A stretch of 64,000 nt of DNA, from positions 2,896,643 through 2,960,642 of the forward strand of contig WNKI01000002.1 in NCBI GenBank assembly GCA_015350385.1, read 5' to 3'. The stretch comes from Aculops lycopersici. Taxonomy: Eukaryota; Arthropoda; Arachnida; Trombidiformes; Eriophyidae. The translations under genes and the position numbers were made by a program. Under the pieces are notes generated by a model, which was not told where the DNA came from, did no database searches, and saw nothing but the letters and a program-made list of their open reading frames with translations. Shown one piece after another: positions 36,142 through 48,119 of this stretch. Numbering within the stretch: the stretch's first letter is position 1; each line of letters starts with the position of its first letter.

Positions 36142-37052
36142 ATGGTCCACTCGATGACAGATGGACTATTTTGAGCCCCCTTAATAACTCTAGCAGTCCT
36201 CGTGTTTCGATCTACATTTCGTTCTAAATAAATCTTTGTTTGACACATATGCGACCATATCCTACCCATCGCTGGTCTATTTTCGCCGAACTTTGGATTG
36301 TAAGCCACATGGTTTGTGATGATGATGGCAACTCGGTTATCCCAAGCTATTTGATAAAGCTTCTTCACTAATGATACTAGTCTAAGAGTTCTCTTGCAAT
36401 AGTGTTTAAAATCTGCCACTTCATCAGGCGAGACAAAGGCATTCGTTATACTGTCGATAATGATGAGTTTCACTTTTGGTTTATCTTTCAGTGATTGAGG
36501 TAGTCTATCTATGATTGCATCGAGCTCAAATTCGTATGATATGCTTTTGACATGCAACTTTTTCTCTATGAGATCACCATGGTCCAAAGACTTGGCTAAT
36601 TTTTGAAACCTCTTTATGGCAAGCTTTAATTTTCCATCACCTTCGGTGTGTAGGTAGATAACTTCACTATCTAATCCTTTGCCATCAGGAAACATCACTA
36701 ATAATCCTATTTGGGTGGACAAGTTAGATTTACCAGCCGCTGCTTCACCACTTATCTCTATCAATCGTCCCGTTTTTATTCCACCACCTAATTGCATATC
36801 TAATTCATCAACGAGTGTACTGACCGTTTCAAATGGTCTAACCATCAATTCTGATGCCTTAATAACATACGGAGGCCGCCTAGGCTTAACTGCTGCTAGA
36901 ATCTCCTCACATTCTTCCAAACTTAATTTGGTCTTTTGAGCCAGGGCTTTTGGGTCCAGGTTAAGCAGATGTTTCACTAATATAATTCCGTACTTGATGA
37001 GTCGCTTTGAGTGGTGCCACTTCAGATCTATTTGCCTCACGGTAATTTCCAT
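36111..37052 (-). CDS. RAD51-family recombinase paralog (XRCC3-like)
   Basis: A 313-residue intronless RecA/RAD51-fold protein. An N-terminal helix-hairpin-helix region (about residues 25-58, with LNLDPKALAQKTKLSLEECEEILAAV) is followed by LGGGIKTGRLIEI, Walker A GEAAAGKS (102-109), YLHTEG, Walker B KLIIIDS (195-201) and a strand IIITNH where RAD51 proteins have L2-adjacent ITNQ. The short length and divergent linker point to one of the RAD51 paralogs that support RAD51 filament assembly rather than RAD51 or DMC1. The layout is closest to XRCC3/spindle-B in my reading, but RAD51B or RAD51C is not excluded, so no symbol is given. The coding end (TGA, 36113-36111) overlaps RAD54, and the RAD54 poly(A) signal lies inside this gene's coding region. 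The start ATG is at 37052, 237 bp after the AASS stop on the same strand. Confidence 0.85.
   Translation of the reverse strand: MEITVRQIDLKWHHSKRLIKYGIILVKHLLNLDPKALAQKTKLSLEECEEILAAVKPRRPPYVIKASELMVRPFETVSTLVDELDMQLGGGIKTGRLIEISGEAAAGKSNLSTQIGLLVMFPDGKGLDSEVIYLHTEGDGKLKLAIKRFQKLAKSLDHGDLIEKKLHVKSISYEFELDAIIDRLPQSLKDKPKVKLIIIDSITNAFVSPDEVADFKHYCKRTLRLVSLVKKLYQIAWDNRVAIIITNHVAYNPKFGENRPAMGRIWSHMCQTKIYLERNVDRNTRTARVIKGAQNSPSVIEWTIQESLGLSCF
36227..36232 (+). terminator. Poly(A) signal of RAD54
   Basis: AATAAA 86 bp after the RAD54 stop. It lies within the coding sequence of the RAD51 paralog on the opposite strand, so the RAD54 3' UTR is antisense to that gene by more than 100 bases if this signal is used. 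Confidence 0.65.
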
Positions 37053-37251
37053 CTTAGTTACTGGGATCTATAAATATAATAAATCTTGGAGTGGACAAGA
37101 TGGATATGATGCTCCCTCTTTGTGCCCAGCAGGACCCAGAACCATTCTGGTTTCAAATAGATGCGATGGAAAGAGTAACACACGTGCAACAAGTTCACAT
37201 CTACCGGCAACGACAGAGCTGACCAGGATATTATTTTTTGTTTACATCTGA

Positions 37252-37257
37252 TTTATT
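37252..37257 (-). terminator. Poly(A) signal of AASS
   Basis: TTTATT on the plus strand (AATAAA on the minus strand), about 33 bp past the AASS stop and about 200 bp before the RAD51-paralog start. Confidence 0.65.
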
Positions 37258-37289
37258 ATATTACAAGATCGGTTGAGTTTCTAATAATA

Positions 37290-40259
37290 CTATTCCCTAG
37301 CAAATATTCCCTCATCTCGGAGACGTTTCAATATTGGCCTGTATATTTCTGGCTGCAGGGGCACAACCATGCCAGTATTTTGGATCTCACCCTCAAGGAT
37401 CATTTTGGAGGCTATAGCTGCAGGATAGCCCACTGTTTTAGCCATAGCCGAGAAGCCACCGTTATTCTCACCATAAACAACCATACTCAAGGACCTATCC
37501 TCAGTAGTCATATCAGCCCATTCGACTCCGAAGTTAATCCTCATGATTACAAGATCATTCTCACCATCCTTGAATGGGTAGCGCTTGATAACCTTGAGTC
37601 GAATGGTGTCGAAGGGAGTGTCGCACTTCACAACGGGCTCGTCCTCAAACAGACCCAAATCTATTATTGCCTGCAAACGTTCGTCAGATTTGCCCACTTT
37701 TTCGTAGACCAAGCTCTTGAGATTAGATAATGAGATATCCTGAGAATGGCCAAGCATTTCGGCTAACAATTGCCTCCAAGTTAATTCGGATCCATTGTTG
37801 GATTGTAGGTGCTGCTGATGACCTTGATCCATGAGTCCGAGCATCTTTAGTGCCTTGATAGTATCACTGAATCCCCGATATCTCAGTGTTCCACGAATGA
37901 TTGTCTTGGCATCAGGTAGATTGTATAGCTCCTGGTACTCCAGTGAGTCTCGATTTGGAAAAGCCTCTAGGGCAAAGCCGCGCAAGAAACCGCCAACTGA
38001 TCTTGCATGTTCCATTAGTCTACCCGGTTCGGCAACATGGACTTGGTTGTTCTCCTTCCATCTGGCACCATTTAGAGTGATTGCAAAGGCACCCATCGGA
38101 TTCCAGCCAAACTTGTAGCCGAGTGGATTGTCTGCAAACTCTGGAGTTGGCAAGCCGCAACAATAGGAAGCGAAAGAGGTAATTTTACCGCCCGCCGAGG
38201 CAACCTCATCGATCACCTGCTTAGCCAGCAAGTGGTCGATTCCTGGATCAAGACCAACCTCGTTTAAGATAGTTATGCCAGCTTGTTTGGCCGCCTGATC
38301 CAATTCTTTGAGATCCTTGCTCAGGTAGCTGGCGGTAACCATGTTGGTTTTGTGGTTGATACACATTTTGGCTACAAACGTGTGCAAAGAGTAAGGAAGA
38401 AGACTCACCACTAGATCTGACTCTTGGACCAACGATGATAGAGTGTCCTGTTTCCTGGTCACATCCATAACAATTGTGCGTAAGTTATCATGGGTCTTGG
38501 CCATTTCGTTTTGCTTCGCAACCTCATGCTCTAAGCTCGACACAATGGTGCACCTAATTTTTGGATCTCGGCAGAGATACTCAATTAGAGGTCCGCTCAC
38601 GTGTCCGGCACCCAACACTAGAACCTCTTTAGTGTCGCTCGATTTCTTAAACTTACTAATCTCTTGCTTCTCTCTCAATTCCTGAATGTACTTGTAGTTT
38701 GGTCTCAATGCTCCATTGCTTGCTATGATGGCAGAATTTACAACTCCACAGAAGTCCTCCTCCTCAATTGACCTCTGTGCATCGGATTTAACAATGTCCA
38801 TAATGTAAGGTAACAACAAGTTGCCGAACATATCTGTGGACTCTAATGGTAACTGGGTGGGCATATTATCAATGGAGCAAATGAGAAATCCATTACCGGC
38901 AAACGAAGAGTCGGAAGAGGTGTTTGTTTCAGCGTCGTAAAGGTAGAAGGGATTGTCGATTGTTGAGCAATCTTGCATGAACTCAATGGATCCTCCTGGA
39001 TCGGCCGAAATATCGCACAAAGCAATAAGTCGATGAGGTAAGCTTGGTGATCCTATCGATTGCAGTTGTTGCGTTCTAGCCTCACCATTGCCATTCGAGG
39101 AATCAGAGTCGTAGTTGAACTTCCTTCTCGTGGCAACAGGTTGCGCTAGCTTCTTGGCGTCGGGAATAGTCAGTAGTCTTGGTGCATTGGGTGGCCAGTA
39201 GACTCCGTTAATGATAACACTAGCGTAGGGTGCGATGTCAGTGGCAAACTTTGAGTAGTATCTCTCCGGGTGTTGGGAGTACTCCTCCATATCGATCGAG
39301 TTTCTTCCGTTTCCGTTGTCATTTCCGCTCGCTTTGTGTGGGGCGCTATTCTTTCTAACCAAATGATCAGCTCTGCTCACTATAGTTCCATAAACTTTAC
39401 TTGTTGATCCTCTTTCGGCAATCTCGCGCAAATCGCACGGATCCACATACTCAGTGGGCAACTCGGCGAAAACCTCCTGAGCCCCCTGACTGACGTTTCC
39501 GGATCCTGTGAAAACAAACGTCAATGGTCCTATGGATTTTGGCATCTTTCCTAGGGCAATCTCGTAGCCGACATCTCGAATTGCCTGTTTCGCTGTACCT
39601 GCATTGCGATAATTGTGAGCTGGACCAATGTGCATAAAGGGCGTGTGATGCCCAAGTGCCAGGAGACGCAGTCCAATTCCGTGCAAAATATTAATCATGC
39701 CCGCAACCCCCGCGTACTTTCCAAAGGCAACCACTCTATTATCATGCTCATCAACCATTCGCTCGTAATCAATTAACCTGATGTTCTTCTCCAAAACTGT
39801 ATCCAATAGCGGCATGTTGGCCTCTTGAGCTTTGATTGTGTGCGAGAAGAAGCAGTAGGTTTTACCTGGAATTAACAGGTCCTGTGGAACCTGTTTGACT
39901 CCCAAAATGACAGGTGCCTCGCTGATATCCTCCCTAGCCTCAGCGCCAGCTCTAATGTACGATTGCAATGGGTAGGCTCGGCGATTCGAGGGTTGTATCA
40001 AAACCCTGATTCCCTGTTTTGAAAGTATATCCACGTGAAATGGGGCCAATGGAGCTCGGCGTTCCCAAATGGACGCATCCTCCCGCCGGATGGCGAGACA
40101 GTAGCGCGAGCCGCGCCTTAGCGACGCTGACCTGTGGAATTGGCGCACGAATTTTGTGGCGCTTAAACTTGATGATATAGTCATTGTATTGATTGGTGAT
40201 TTATTATTGCTTCTCGTATATTGTTCATTACATTTGATCAGCCTTCGCAATTTGTTCAC
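37290..40259 (-). CDS. AASS: Alpha-aminoadipic semialdehyde synthase (lysine-ketoglutarate reductase / saccharopine dehydrogenase)
   Basis: A 989-residue intronless frame for the bifunctional mitochondrial enzyme of the first two steps of lysine breakdown: lysine plus 2-oxoglutarate to saccharopine, then to aminoadipate semialdehyde and glutamate. The N-terminal LKR domain shows AIRREDASIWERRAPLAP, VLIQPSNRRAYP, FFSHTIKAQEANM, AGVAGMINILHGIGLRLLAL and FVFTGSGNVSQGAQEVF. The C-terminal SDH domain starts near residue 545 with a Rossmann motif GAGHVSG (550-556) and includes GLDPGIDHLLA and GGFSAMAKTVGYP. Human AASS is 926 residues; the extra length is at the N-terminus and in two serine/asparagine-rich linkers. 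The first ATG gives a basic leader, and the internal Met 26 (codon at 40184) begins MTISSSLSATKFVRQFHR, a good mitochondrial presequence, so either may be the start. It precedes the RAD51 paralog on the same strand, but the 237-bp gap with a poly(A) signal argues for separate transcripts. Confidence 0.97.
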   Translation of the reverse strand: MNKLRRLIKCNEQYTRSNNKSPINTMTISSSLSATKFVRQFHRSASLRRGSRYCLAIRREDASIWERRAPLAPFHVDILSKQGIRVLIQPSNRRAYPLQSYIRAGAEAREDISEAPVILGVKQVPQDLLIPGKTYCFFSHTIKAQEANMPLLDTVLEKNIRLIDYERMVDEHDNRVVAFGKYAGVAGMINILHGIGLRLLALGHHTPFMHIGPAHNYRNAGTAKQAIRDVGYEIALGKMPKSIGPLTFVFTGSGNVSQGAQEVFAELPTEYVDPCDLREIAERGSTSKVYGTIVSRADHLVRKNSAPHKASGNDNGNGRNSIDMEEYSQHPERYYSKFATDIAPYASVIINGVYWPPNAPRLLTIPDAKKLAQPVATRRKFNYDSDSSNGNGEARTQQLQSIGSPSLPHRLIALCDISADPGGSIEFMQDCSTIDNPFYLYDAETNTSSDSSFAGNGFLICSIDNMPTQLPLESTDMFGNLLLPYIMDIVKSDAQRSIEEEDFCGVVNSAIIASNGALRPNYKYIQELREKQEISKFKKSSDTKEVLVLGAGHVSGPLIEYLCRDPKIRCTIVSSLEHEVAKQNEMAKTHDNLRTIVMDVTRKQDTLSSLVQESDLVVSLLPYSLHTFVAKMCINHKTNMVTASYLSKDLKELDQAAKQAGITILNEVGLDPGIDHLLAKQVIDEVASAGGKITSFASYCCGLPTPEFADNPLGYKFGWNPMGAFAITLNGARWKENNQVHVAEPGRLMEHARSVGGFLRGFALEAFPNRDSLEYQELYNLPDAKTIIRGTLRYRGFSDTIKALKMLGLMDQGHQQHLQSNNGSELTWRQLLAEMLGHSQDISLSNLKSLVYEKVGKSDERLQAIIDLGLFEDEPVVKCDTPFDTIRLKVIKRYPFKDGENDLVIMRINFGVEWADMTTEDRSLSMVVYGENNGGFSAMAKTVGYPAAIASKMILEGEIQNTGMVVPLQPEIYRPILKRLRDEGIFARE

Positions 40260-43200
40260 CTCGTGATCTACCTAAAATTGTTGCTATTTTGCTATCCTGT
40301 TTACCGTGCGAGACTTTGAATGCAAGTGTCATTTTCAGACTTAAAACCGCAAAATTGAACCAAAAGCCTTAGAGACAAATGAGATCAAGATAAATAAACG
40401 ACGGAAAGAGATCATCGGCTTGAGATACCGAGTGGCCAACAAGCTCGAGCTAATGAACTCTCGTTGGTGGTGGTGATTCTGCGGTGTAGATTTATCGAAG
40501 CGGTTGTAGCAACAAGTGGGCAGTGATTGTTTGAGCTACAGTTTTGTCAAAACTATCAGACATCGACAAACAACAACAACAACCACAGAGACCACAACGA
40601 GACACAAGCGGCGAAATTAGTAACACGCCGAGCAACTAGCTAGCCAACTAATTGGTCCACTTGTCTTTATGCTTATATTTCGCATTTACATTAACTTAGA
40701 ACTTATCTAAAAGGGAACGAATAGATTTCGTAATCAAATTTGTATCATAACTTTGTGATTCTTTTCCACTGTAACATCACTTGTACTGGTATAAGTAGCA
40801 GTAATAGTAGCGCAGGAAAGGTCTAAATATAGCATCTCACTATTACAAAATATTATGAGTTCCATCGAGTGCCATCAATGAAAATTCATCTAGATAAACC
40901 GACGTAAGCTAGTGGCGCCAACGATGACAATCAGCTAACCGCTTGCCTGTTTCCAACTTGTAGTCTAGTTTGTTTGTTATCGTATGGCACAGCGGGCGGC
41001 CAATCAATCTCGCCGGCAAGACAACAACAACAACAGCAGCAGCAGCAGCAACAACAACAAGTGCTCGTCGTGATATCGAGTTTCTACAAGGGAGATGTGT
41101 GCGAGTAAAAATTTTTCAAGAGAAGGTTAGCAACAAGTGAAGCTCGAAACTAAGATCAATGACAAGACCACCACCAGCGAATGTCAACTAATCTAAACTT
41201 AATTGCGGCTACTAATTCTATCCATCAACTCGACTGACTGACAGGCATGCTAGCTTCTACATTTGGGTGACAATGTTATATTGATACAAATACCATTGAG
41301 CTTAGCGCTACTATTGCGACTAGAATACTAATCCATTCCCTGGTTAGATCGAACTTTCTATGGGATAAACTTGACTCAATCAGCGAGTTTTTTGTAGTCA
41401 TAACTTTCAATTCCAATCTCAATTTAAAAATTGAAATTTCAGCTAGACATAGAAAGCACAAGAGCGAGAGCGAAAGAAAGATGTTCAGAGAAAGATGGAA
41501 AGAAAGATGAATGGACGCGATGACTCGAAAGGGTTAATTTGTTGAATGCATCCAGACTCACGCCTAACAAGTTGTTTGCCCCTCTATCTTCTCGTAACTC
41601 ATCTCATAAACGTTTCCAAAGAGCCGACAATGAGCTCGTGAATATAAAGTAGCTAGGTGGTTGTTTGGTGGTGGCGAGCGTTTTTTCTCTCAATGGGCGC
41701 GAACGGTCAGCTGACAACCTGCGCTACGCACAGCAGCAGAATCGACAGGTTTCTGCTGATGAGCTACTACGAGTGCTGGCTGCTATGTTGGTGATCTTTT
41801 GCTTATCGTACATCAACAAGGTTAGCGAGTTAAATTAAAGGTGACATAGAGGAGACAGGCTGACCATATTAAACGATTGAGAGCAATCGTTTGGCCGCCA
41901 CAAGAACGAATGTTGCCATGTCCAGCGAGGCGACGAATTTTCGTCATGCGCAACCAAGACCAAAAATTTTGCACCTTCAAAAGATCACCTGCGACAAATC
42001 AAAAACGAGTATTGCAATCGAAACGCACAAGTAGCGAGAAAATACTAGCCTCGTTATCAATTTCTGTGACTGCAGGATAGATCAGAAATCGCGTTATCTT
42101 TAAATGAAGCAAAAGTTTTGCTATTGGCTGTAATCGCATTGCGTTACCCTGCCTCACCTGCTCCGCTTCTTGTGGCCGGCAAACTACATGTGACACAACG
42201 CGACGCAACGCTACCAACAGACGGCGCGTTGATCTTAATCTCGCTGCTAATTGATATACAGAGGAACTAAAAAAGGTGATTTTCGTCAGCTGATCTGGCG
42301 AATGGATAGCGAGAGAGAAGAAAAAAGTTGAATAACCGGCGAGTCATTCATTTAGTCAGTCAGTTAGTTGGTTGGTCGAACATGTCTACACCTGAAAGGG
42401 CGGCTGGTAACCAGCGACAAGTGACCAACAACACAGAAACAAGTGGCGGCCACGAACAGACCGCTGACAACAATCGGCCATTTGGTTTGGTGGAAAGGCC
42501 GCAAGAGGTTGGCTTGCCTTGCTCGCTTGCCAAGAGATAAACGTAAGGGATTTTTTTTACTGTTTACCTTTTTCTTCTCTCACTTCTACCTCTGGTGTTG
42601 ATTTTGGTTAACTTATGTGTATAGCAACAAAAAGGAAAGAAAATTGGAGTGGAGTGAAGAGCAACCTGTTTGCTCGCCGCTTACCCGGCACGGCTACCTG
42701 CGTTACTACCAATGGCGCCGCCACCACCACGCTGAAAGATTCCCACATTTCATCTCTGCTTTTGCTCTTGTATGGGGTAGAATTTCATGTTGCCATCGTA
42801 AACTTGGTAGCATTAGAGGTTCAAGAAAACACAAAGTGATATTCTTTAGTCTCAGTTCTTTTATTCGCTCCTCGTTCACTCGCCTGGCTGAATGATAATG
42901 ATACCCAATCAACTTGTTGGCGAGTGGGTGCCGACGCTCAGAGAAAGAGTGAGCAGTGGTCGGGCAACAGGTGAGTTGCAAGTCCACATATGTAAAAGCA
43001 ACCGAGATTAGCTCAGCTTAGCTTAGCTCAACTCACGATACCAAGAGGGAGCTAGTAATAAAAGAAGGCCTACATTTGGCGTGAGATATGCCAATTGATG
43101 GTCTATTTCAAGCCACTTGTTGCTAGCGCTGGTTTTGCTGGTGCTATTTCCAACTCAAATGAGCGAGCGCTTGGCCGCTCGACGTAGTTACGCTATCTGT

Positions 43201-46200
43201 TCAATAAATTCGTCTTTTATTGGCCAGCTTCCACTAACTTCGACTCACCCCCCCCCCCAAATCCAACCATTTCACTTGCGCGTGCTGCTATAATAAATCA
43301 TAAAAATGATATGATATCGAGATGTGCGGTTCCTTGAATTCGATACTTTGTTTTAGGTATTGAATTGGCGCTCAAGGAAGTTGGAGTGGTGCGACATCAC
43401 TAGACGAGATGTCATTGGGAAAAATCACAACTTTTCCATTTCCACGGAACTAAAATGAATTGCAATGAACGGGACATGAGCAGATTTTGGGTCAAAGTGG
43501 CCATCTTAGTTCGATGCTGCATCAAGAGCTCGATAAGTCTGAAGTTTCAAGATTAGTGTGGATATTGGCACCCAATTGTTGAGTGGTTTAAATAAATGAT
43601 TCAGTTATTAAGTTCCGTTTCGCGGGCTCAACAACAAGTGGCAACGTGTGAGAGACTTGGAAAAAACAACAGTCAACCATCGAACAGAGAGTGACAGATT
43701 GATGGCCACTCAGAGTTGTGGTTCTAGATTATAATGTTGTTGTTGTTTTTGTTGTCTTTGATGATGTTGAAGTTATTGTTGACGCTGCTAGTGTTGGCTA
43801 GACGAGAACCGCCACAACAACAACAGCAACAACAACAACTTGTTGATTGAGACGCCCGCCGATTGCGCATCGAGTTGGCCGTCGACAGCAACGATACCGA
43901 CAACAGCACAACCAAAACCGCTACCCTCGGCGCCGGTGCTCACTCACAGCCGCAGGCAACCCTTCCTTGATTGGCACTTGTCTCGACACAACTATCTTGC
44001 CAAATAAACCTAGCCAATCACAGATTTGATCATGATGATGATGCGCTCAATTTGTTTGCTCACTTGTTGAAGTGACACCACAATTTGTATATTTCTGATC
44101 CCCACACATAAACACACTAAGCTTTTTGGGTGCAATATTGTGGTCGTCGTTTAGAACCAAGTCGTCCTTTGGAAAATCTTAGAAACGTTGGTGTTATTTT
44201 TGGTTAATCTGTCGATAGCCGCGGGCAATTCAAGTGCACAATCAGCGGAGACAATCAGCGAGACGCACAGGCAAACAAAATTCACGCGCAAAAGAGACAC
44301 GGGGATCGAGAGGAAGCAGATGAGACCAAAGAGATCACGCAGGAAATGGCAACAACAGGTGCGAGCCAGGTACTAATCGACGTCGGCGGGTGACGTTCAG
44401 TCTGGCTGGCTCGCTCGCTAAGACAGTTAGAGGTGGTGACGCAGATCAGGTGGGTGGAAGTTTTCTCTCCTTCCTCTATTCCTCCGTCTCGTGGCGGCTG
44501 CTACTACAGCTGCTGTTGCTTGAGCTGGCTCATCCTGTTGGGCAGGTAAATTGATAAGTTTTTCTCCTTTGCTTTAGCTACTACTGAAATAGTAGCTAGA
44601 GCTTTCTTTTTGTAAGCAAAAACACCAATCGTTTAATCGCTGGTTGTTCTCTGTGATTGCCAATTCAACTTCTGTGCAAGTTAATGTAATTCACTTCTTG
44701 GTTTGTTGCCGGCGGAGAAATGATGCCGATTATTTGGAATTCCGCCGATGCAAAATGATTGCGATGCCCTCGAAACTTGAGACCAACTTGAAGCTGCTCC
44801 TGCTGTCACTGGGAGGAACAATGGCAACTTAGTAATGGAAGGGTTTACCTGCTTGCTGATTCGATAATGATTCACGATAATTTCACATTATTCCAAGATG
44901 TTTCTACCACTGGAAAGTACCAGAGGCGTGAATTTTCATTCTATGACACTTTATCATCGTGAACCAGTCGATAGATGACAATGTTAAACTTCCATTGTAT
45001 GTGTTATTTTTTCGTGCTCCAATTCAAAAACAAACATACAAACATAGTTAATAAGAGCAGCGAGTTGGAGGGGAATGGAAAATAAATTATAATTTTCCTC
45101 TCGAAAAACAAGCAATTGTAGATTTTATCAGATAGAGAGTGAGGTGGAGAAAAGTTTAGTCAGAAATAAGTATGTATAATTGATATTTTCAAAGGCCCCG
45201 GCGAGATATATACGTATCTGTATGCGTGTTTGGTACACACGCAAAAAGAATCAGAAACTCACTCGGCACGTGCTGCTCGCTCAAGTAAAGAGGTGAGTCA
45301 GCGAGCAAAAGGTAATAGGCAAGCGGGAGCCACTCACTTGTGAGATGTATTTGCTGCTTCTAAACCAGGCTTATTTTATGCTAAACCAACTAGTGGGGTT
45401 AAATCGAAGCAAACCAATAGAACCAAAAGGTTTGTCTGTCGTGTTGCAGTATAAGCAGCCAGGTTAAGTAAGTGATAATGCTCTAAGCTACCATCATTAC
45501 CTGGAATGAATCGAGTTCGTTAGTTATTTCAATTATTAATATCATTTGCCAACTTGTTCCTGTTCGCTTCTCTCCCAAAAACATAGTCTTCGTTGAACCA
45601 CTCATGATGGTGATTAACAAGAGAGCGAGATGATTTCGAAATCTAAATCGCATGGCGAAACTCTTTCTCGAGTAGCTCAAAACATGATAACGCGAATAAA
45701 ATATATCGAAAAATAATGAAGGAGCAAGCGCCGCCTCCGAACAGGAAGTCTAGCTTTGGGTAGGAATCTTCACCTCGAGCACTGGGGCTGCATTGTAGGA
45801 AAAAATGATAAAAGTTGAGAGCATTGAATCTGATAAGCTGCAGCGAGGGAGGCGAGCAATCAATTGATTAGCCAGGAGGCGAAGGTCATTGATGGAGAAG
45901 GTATTCGTGAATGTTTCCGTTTTTGGCTTGTTTTCACTTCAGGCAAACATCTAGCTGCAACAAGCTTTTATGTTTGTTCAGTGAATTTTCTCTTAAACAA
46001 CGTTCAAAACATTAGGATACACTTGTTGCTTTCCGCAATTTTCATCTGCCGCACTTGTCTTGAACTCTCGTGTTGTGGAGGATTGATTACAAGTTTAATT
46101 TTAACGACCTATCTCATTGTTTTTTACTGTATCTCAATCTCTTTATAGTCATTAAACTATCCTCAACTAGACCATCATTCGATAAAGGTGGAGTCAATCT

Positions 46201-47383
46201 TTGGAGAAGAAATAGCAAAAACGTTACTCGTTCTCCCCCTTTCTCTTCTTTAAGAATCCCACTGGCGACTCGACGATTCAAGTGTTTGTCTTTGATCGAG
46301 AGATTCGAAAGGGTAATCCGGACATTCGCGCCTGTTGTTGCTCATTACCAATTCAGTCCACGTGCCACTTGTTGCTCGGAGGATAACAACCAAAGTTAGA
46401 GGCTGGTGCTCAACTGGAAGGTTTTCTCTCTATCTCTCACGCCTGGTAGAGCAATACATCACTGGATCCCATCTAGGTTTGGATCTCATTTTGCTAATGA
46501 TGGGGCTACTTTTTTGCTCGCTGTTCATCCAGGTAACCGTGTCAATCGTGAAATATCTACTTCTCAGTCACAACAATCGTATAAGTTGTTGACTCGGCCA
46601 CAAGGATCAAGAGGTGTGTTTAGCTAGCTGCTAGTTGTGGTGGTGGTCGTTTTGCAAACAGATCGATCATGGCACATTGCCAGGAAGTTGAGGAGAGTTC
46701 AAGTTTATTCTCAACTCTCAGTTCCTAATTGTTATGGTGCGTGCGATATGAGATGAAGACCATCGCCACCGCCGCCACCACTCCACTATTGTAAGCCTTC
46801 CGGTTCTTTACTAGCACATACAAACACATATTGCCAACACTAGTTGCCGTCTAGGTAAACAGGTAGATGGAAGGATTGAAGGGAATCATGAGCTGACAGA
46901 GCTTGCGTGCAAACTATTTGCTCTTATCAGCCGCAGATCCATTTGTTGCAACAAAGTCTAGAACGAGCAGGTAACTAACAGACTATCTATGTAACTAACT
47001 AACAGACAATTTAACTAACGAGAATCATCGATATTCAAACTTGTATTGGACCATTTAATTCATTTTGCAGCCTCTCTGCGTCTCCCACTCCCTTGTATTC
47101 CTCGCTCCAAGATAGCTGCCATTGGCGGTGTTCTCGGTCGGCGGTTGGAGTTGGTGGCTGAGGTGGCAAATGGTGTGGTAAATGGCAATTTATTGTGCAT
47201 TTTTCTTGGAACTACCCTCGACGAGTCAACTCTCACCAATCGACTAACTAACTAACTAACAAACCAACCGAAAGTCAGTGTAACAACTTGAACGACTCTC
47301 ACGCGGGTAGCCGCCTACCTGTGTCAGCTTACCTGGCTAAACTTGAGCTACTGCACGTCTCTCTATCTACAGCAAGCACAAAC

Positions 47384-47495
<112 letters not shown>

Positions 47496-47579
47496 GAGAG
47501 AGAGACGAGAGACGAGAGAGACGACGAGACGAGACGAACGACGACGACGTACGACGTACGACGACGACGACGTACGACG

Positions 47580-47599
47580 NNNNNNNNNNNNNNNNNNNN
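47580..47599. other. Assembly gap (20 N)
   Basis: Twenty N within a microsatellite of GA, CGA and GTAC units. The fixed length suggests a placeholder gap of unknown size. Confidence 0.98.
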
Positions 47600-47972
47600 A
47601 GAGAGAGAGGGAGAGACGCACAAACAACAGGACAACCTGTTGGATGCTCATAACTCTCAGCAACCAGAGCGCGTACTCTCGGACAGGTAGCAGGCACCAC
47701 GATAACAAGCAACCATCTCTGTCTCTCCCTCTGTCTAACTACTACCATCGCTTTTAGTTTAGCGTGGGGCAGATTCACGCGCTTGCTCGTGAAATGGCAC
47801 CTTGGCTTATCTTGCTGATCGGTTCGGTTTGGCTCTGCTCGGTTAAGTTCAGATCAGATGGTTGGACGGATGGAGGGGAGGAAGGGGAGAGGCAATTGTA
47901 TTTCGCCCCGCGAAAACTCGTGGTTACCGCCAATGCGAGCGCCCATCGCCAAAAGCAACCAAAAATGCTCGG

Positions 47973-48008
47973 TATATAAGACCCGCCGGCGGCTTTAGTT
48001 GAATTCAG
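47973..48008 (+). promoter_or_regulatory. TATA/Inr core promoter of the cuticle protein gene
   Basis: TATATAAG at 47973-47980 is followed by TTCAGAA with TCAG at 48005-48008, placing a likely start site about 33 bp after the TATA box. The spacing fits arthropod TATA promoters, and the start codon lies 113 bp downstream. Confidence 0.75.
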
Positions 48009-48119
48009 AACCACGAAAAACAGTCACCACGTAACACTCACAAAGAGTTCATAAATCAAATCTACTTGCCAAAACTGAACCTCAATTTTTACCAAACTCT
48101 CAAGAAAACTCTCATCACC

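Noticed and set aside
43012..43036. Possible tRNA D-arm (TTAGCTCAG-like words)
   Set aside because: The words belong to an AGCTY tandem repeat, and no anticodon arm or GGTTCRANNCC T-arm follows.
46335..46592. 85-codon frame with a hydrophobic stretch
   Set aside because: A single hydrophobic run in AT-rich DNA, with an overlapping open frame in another phase and no splice structure or promoter around it.
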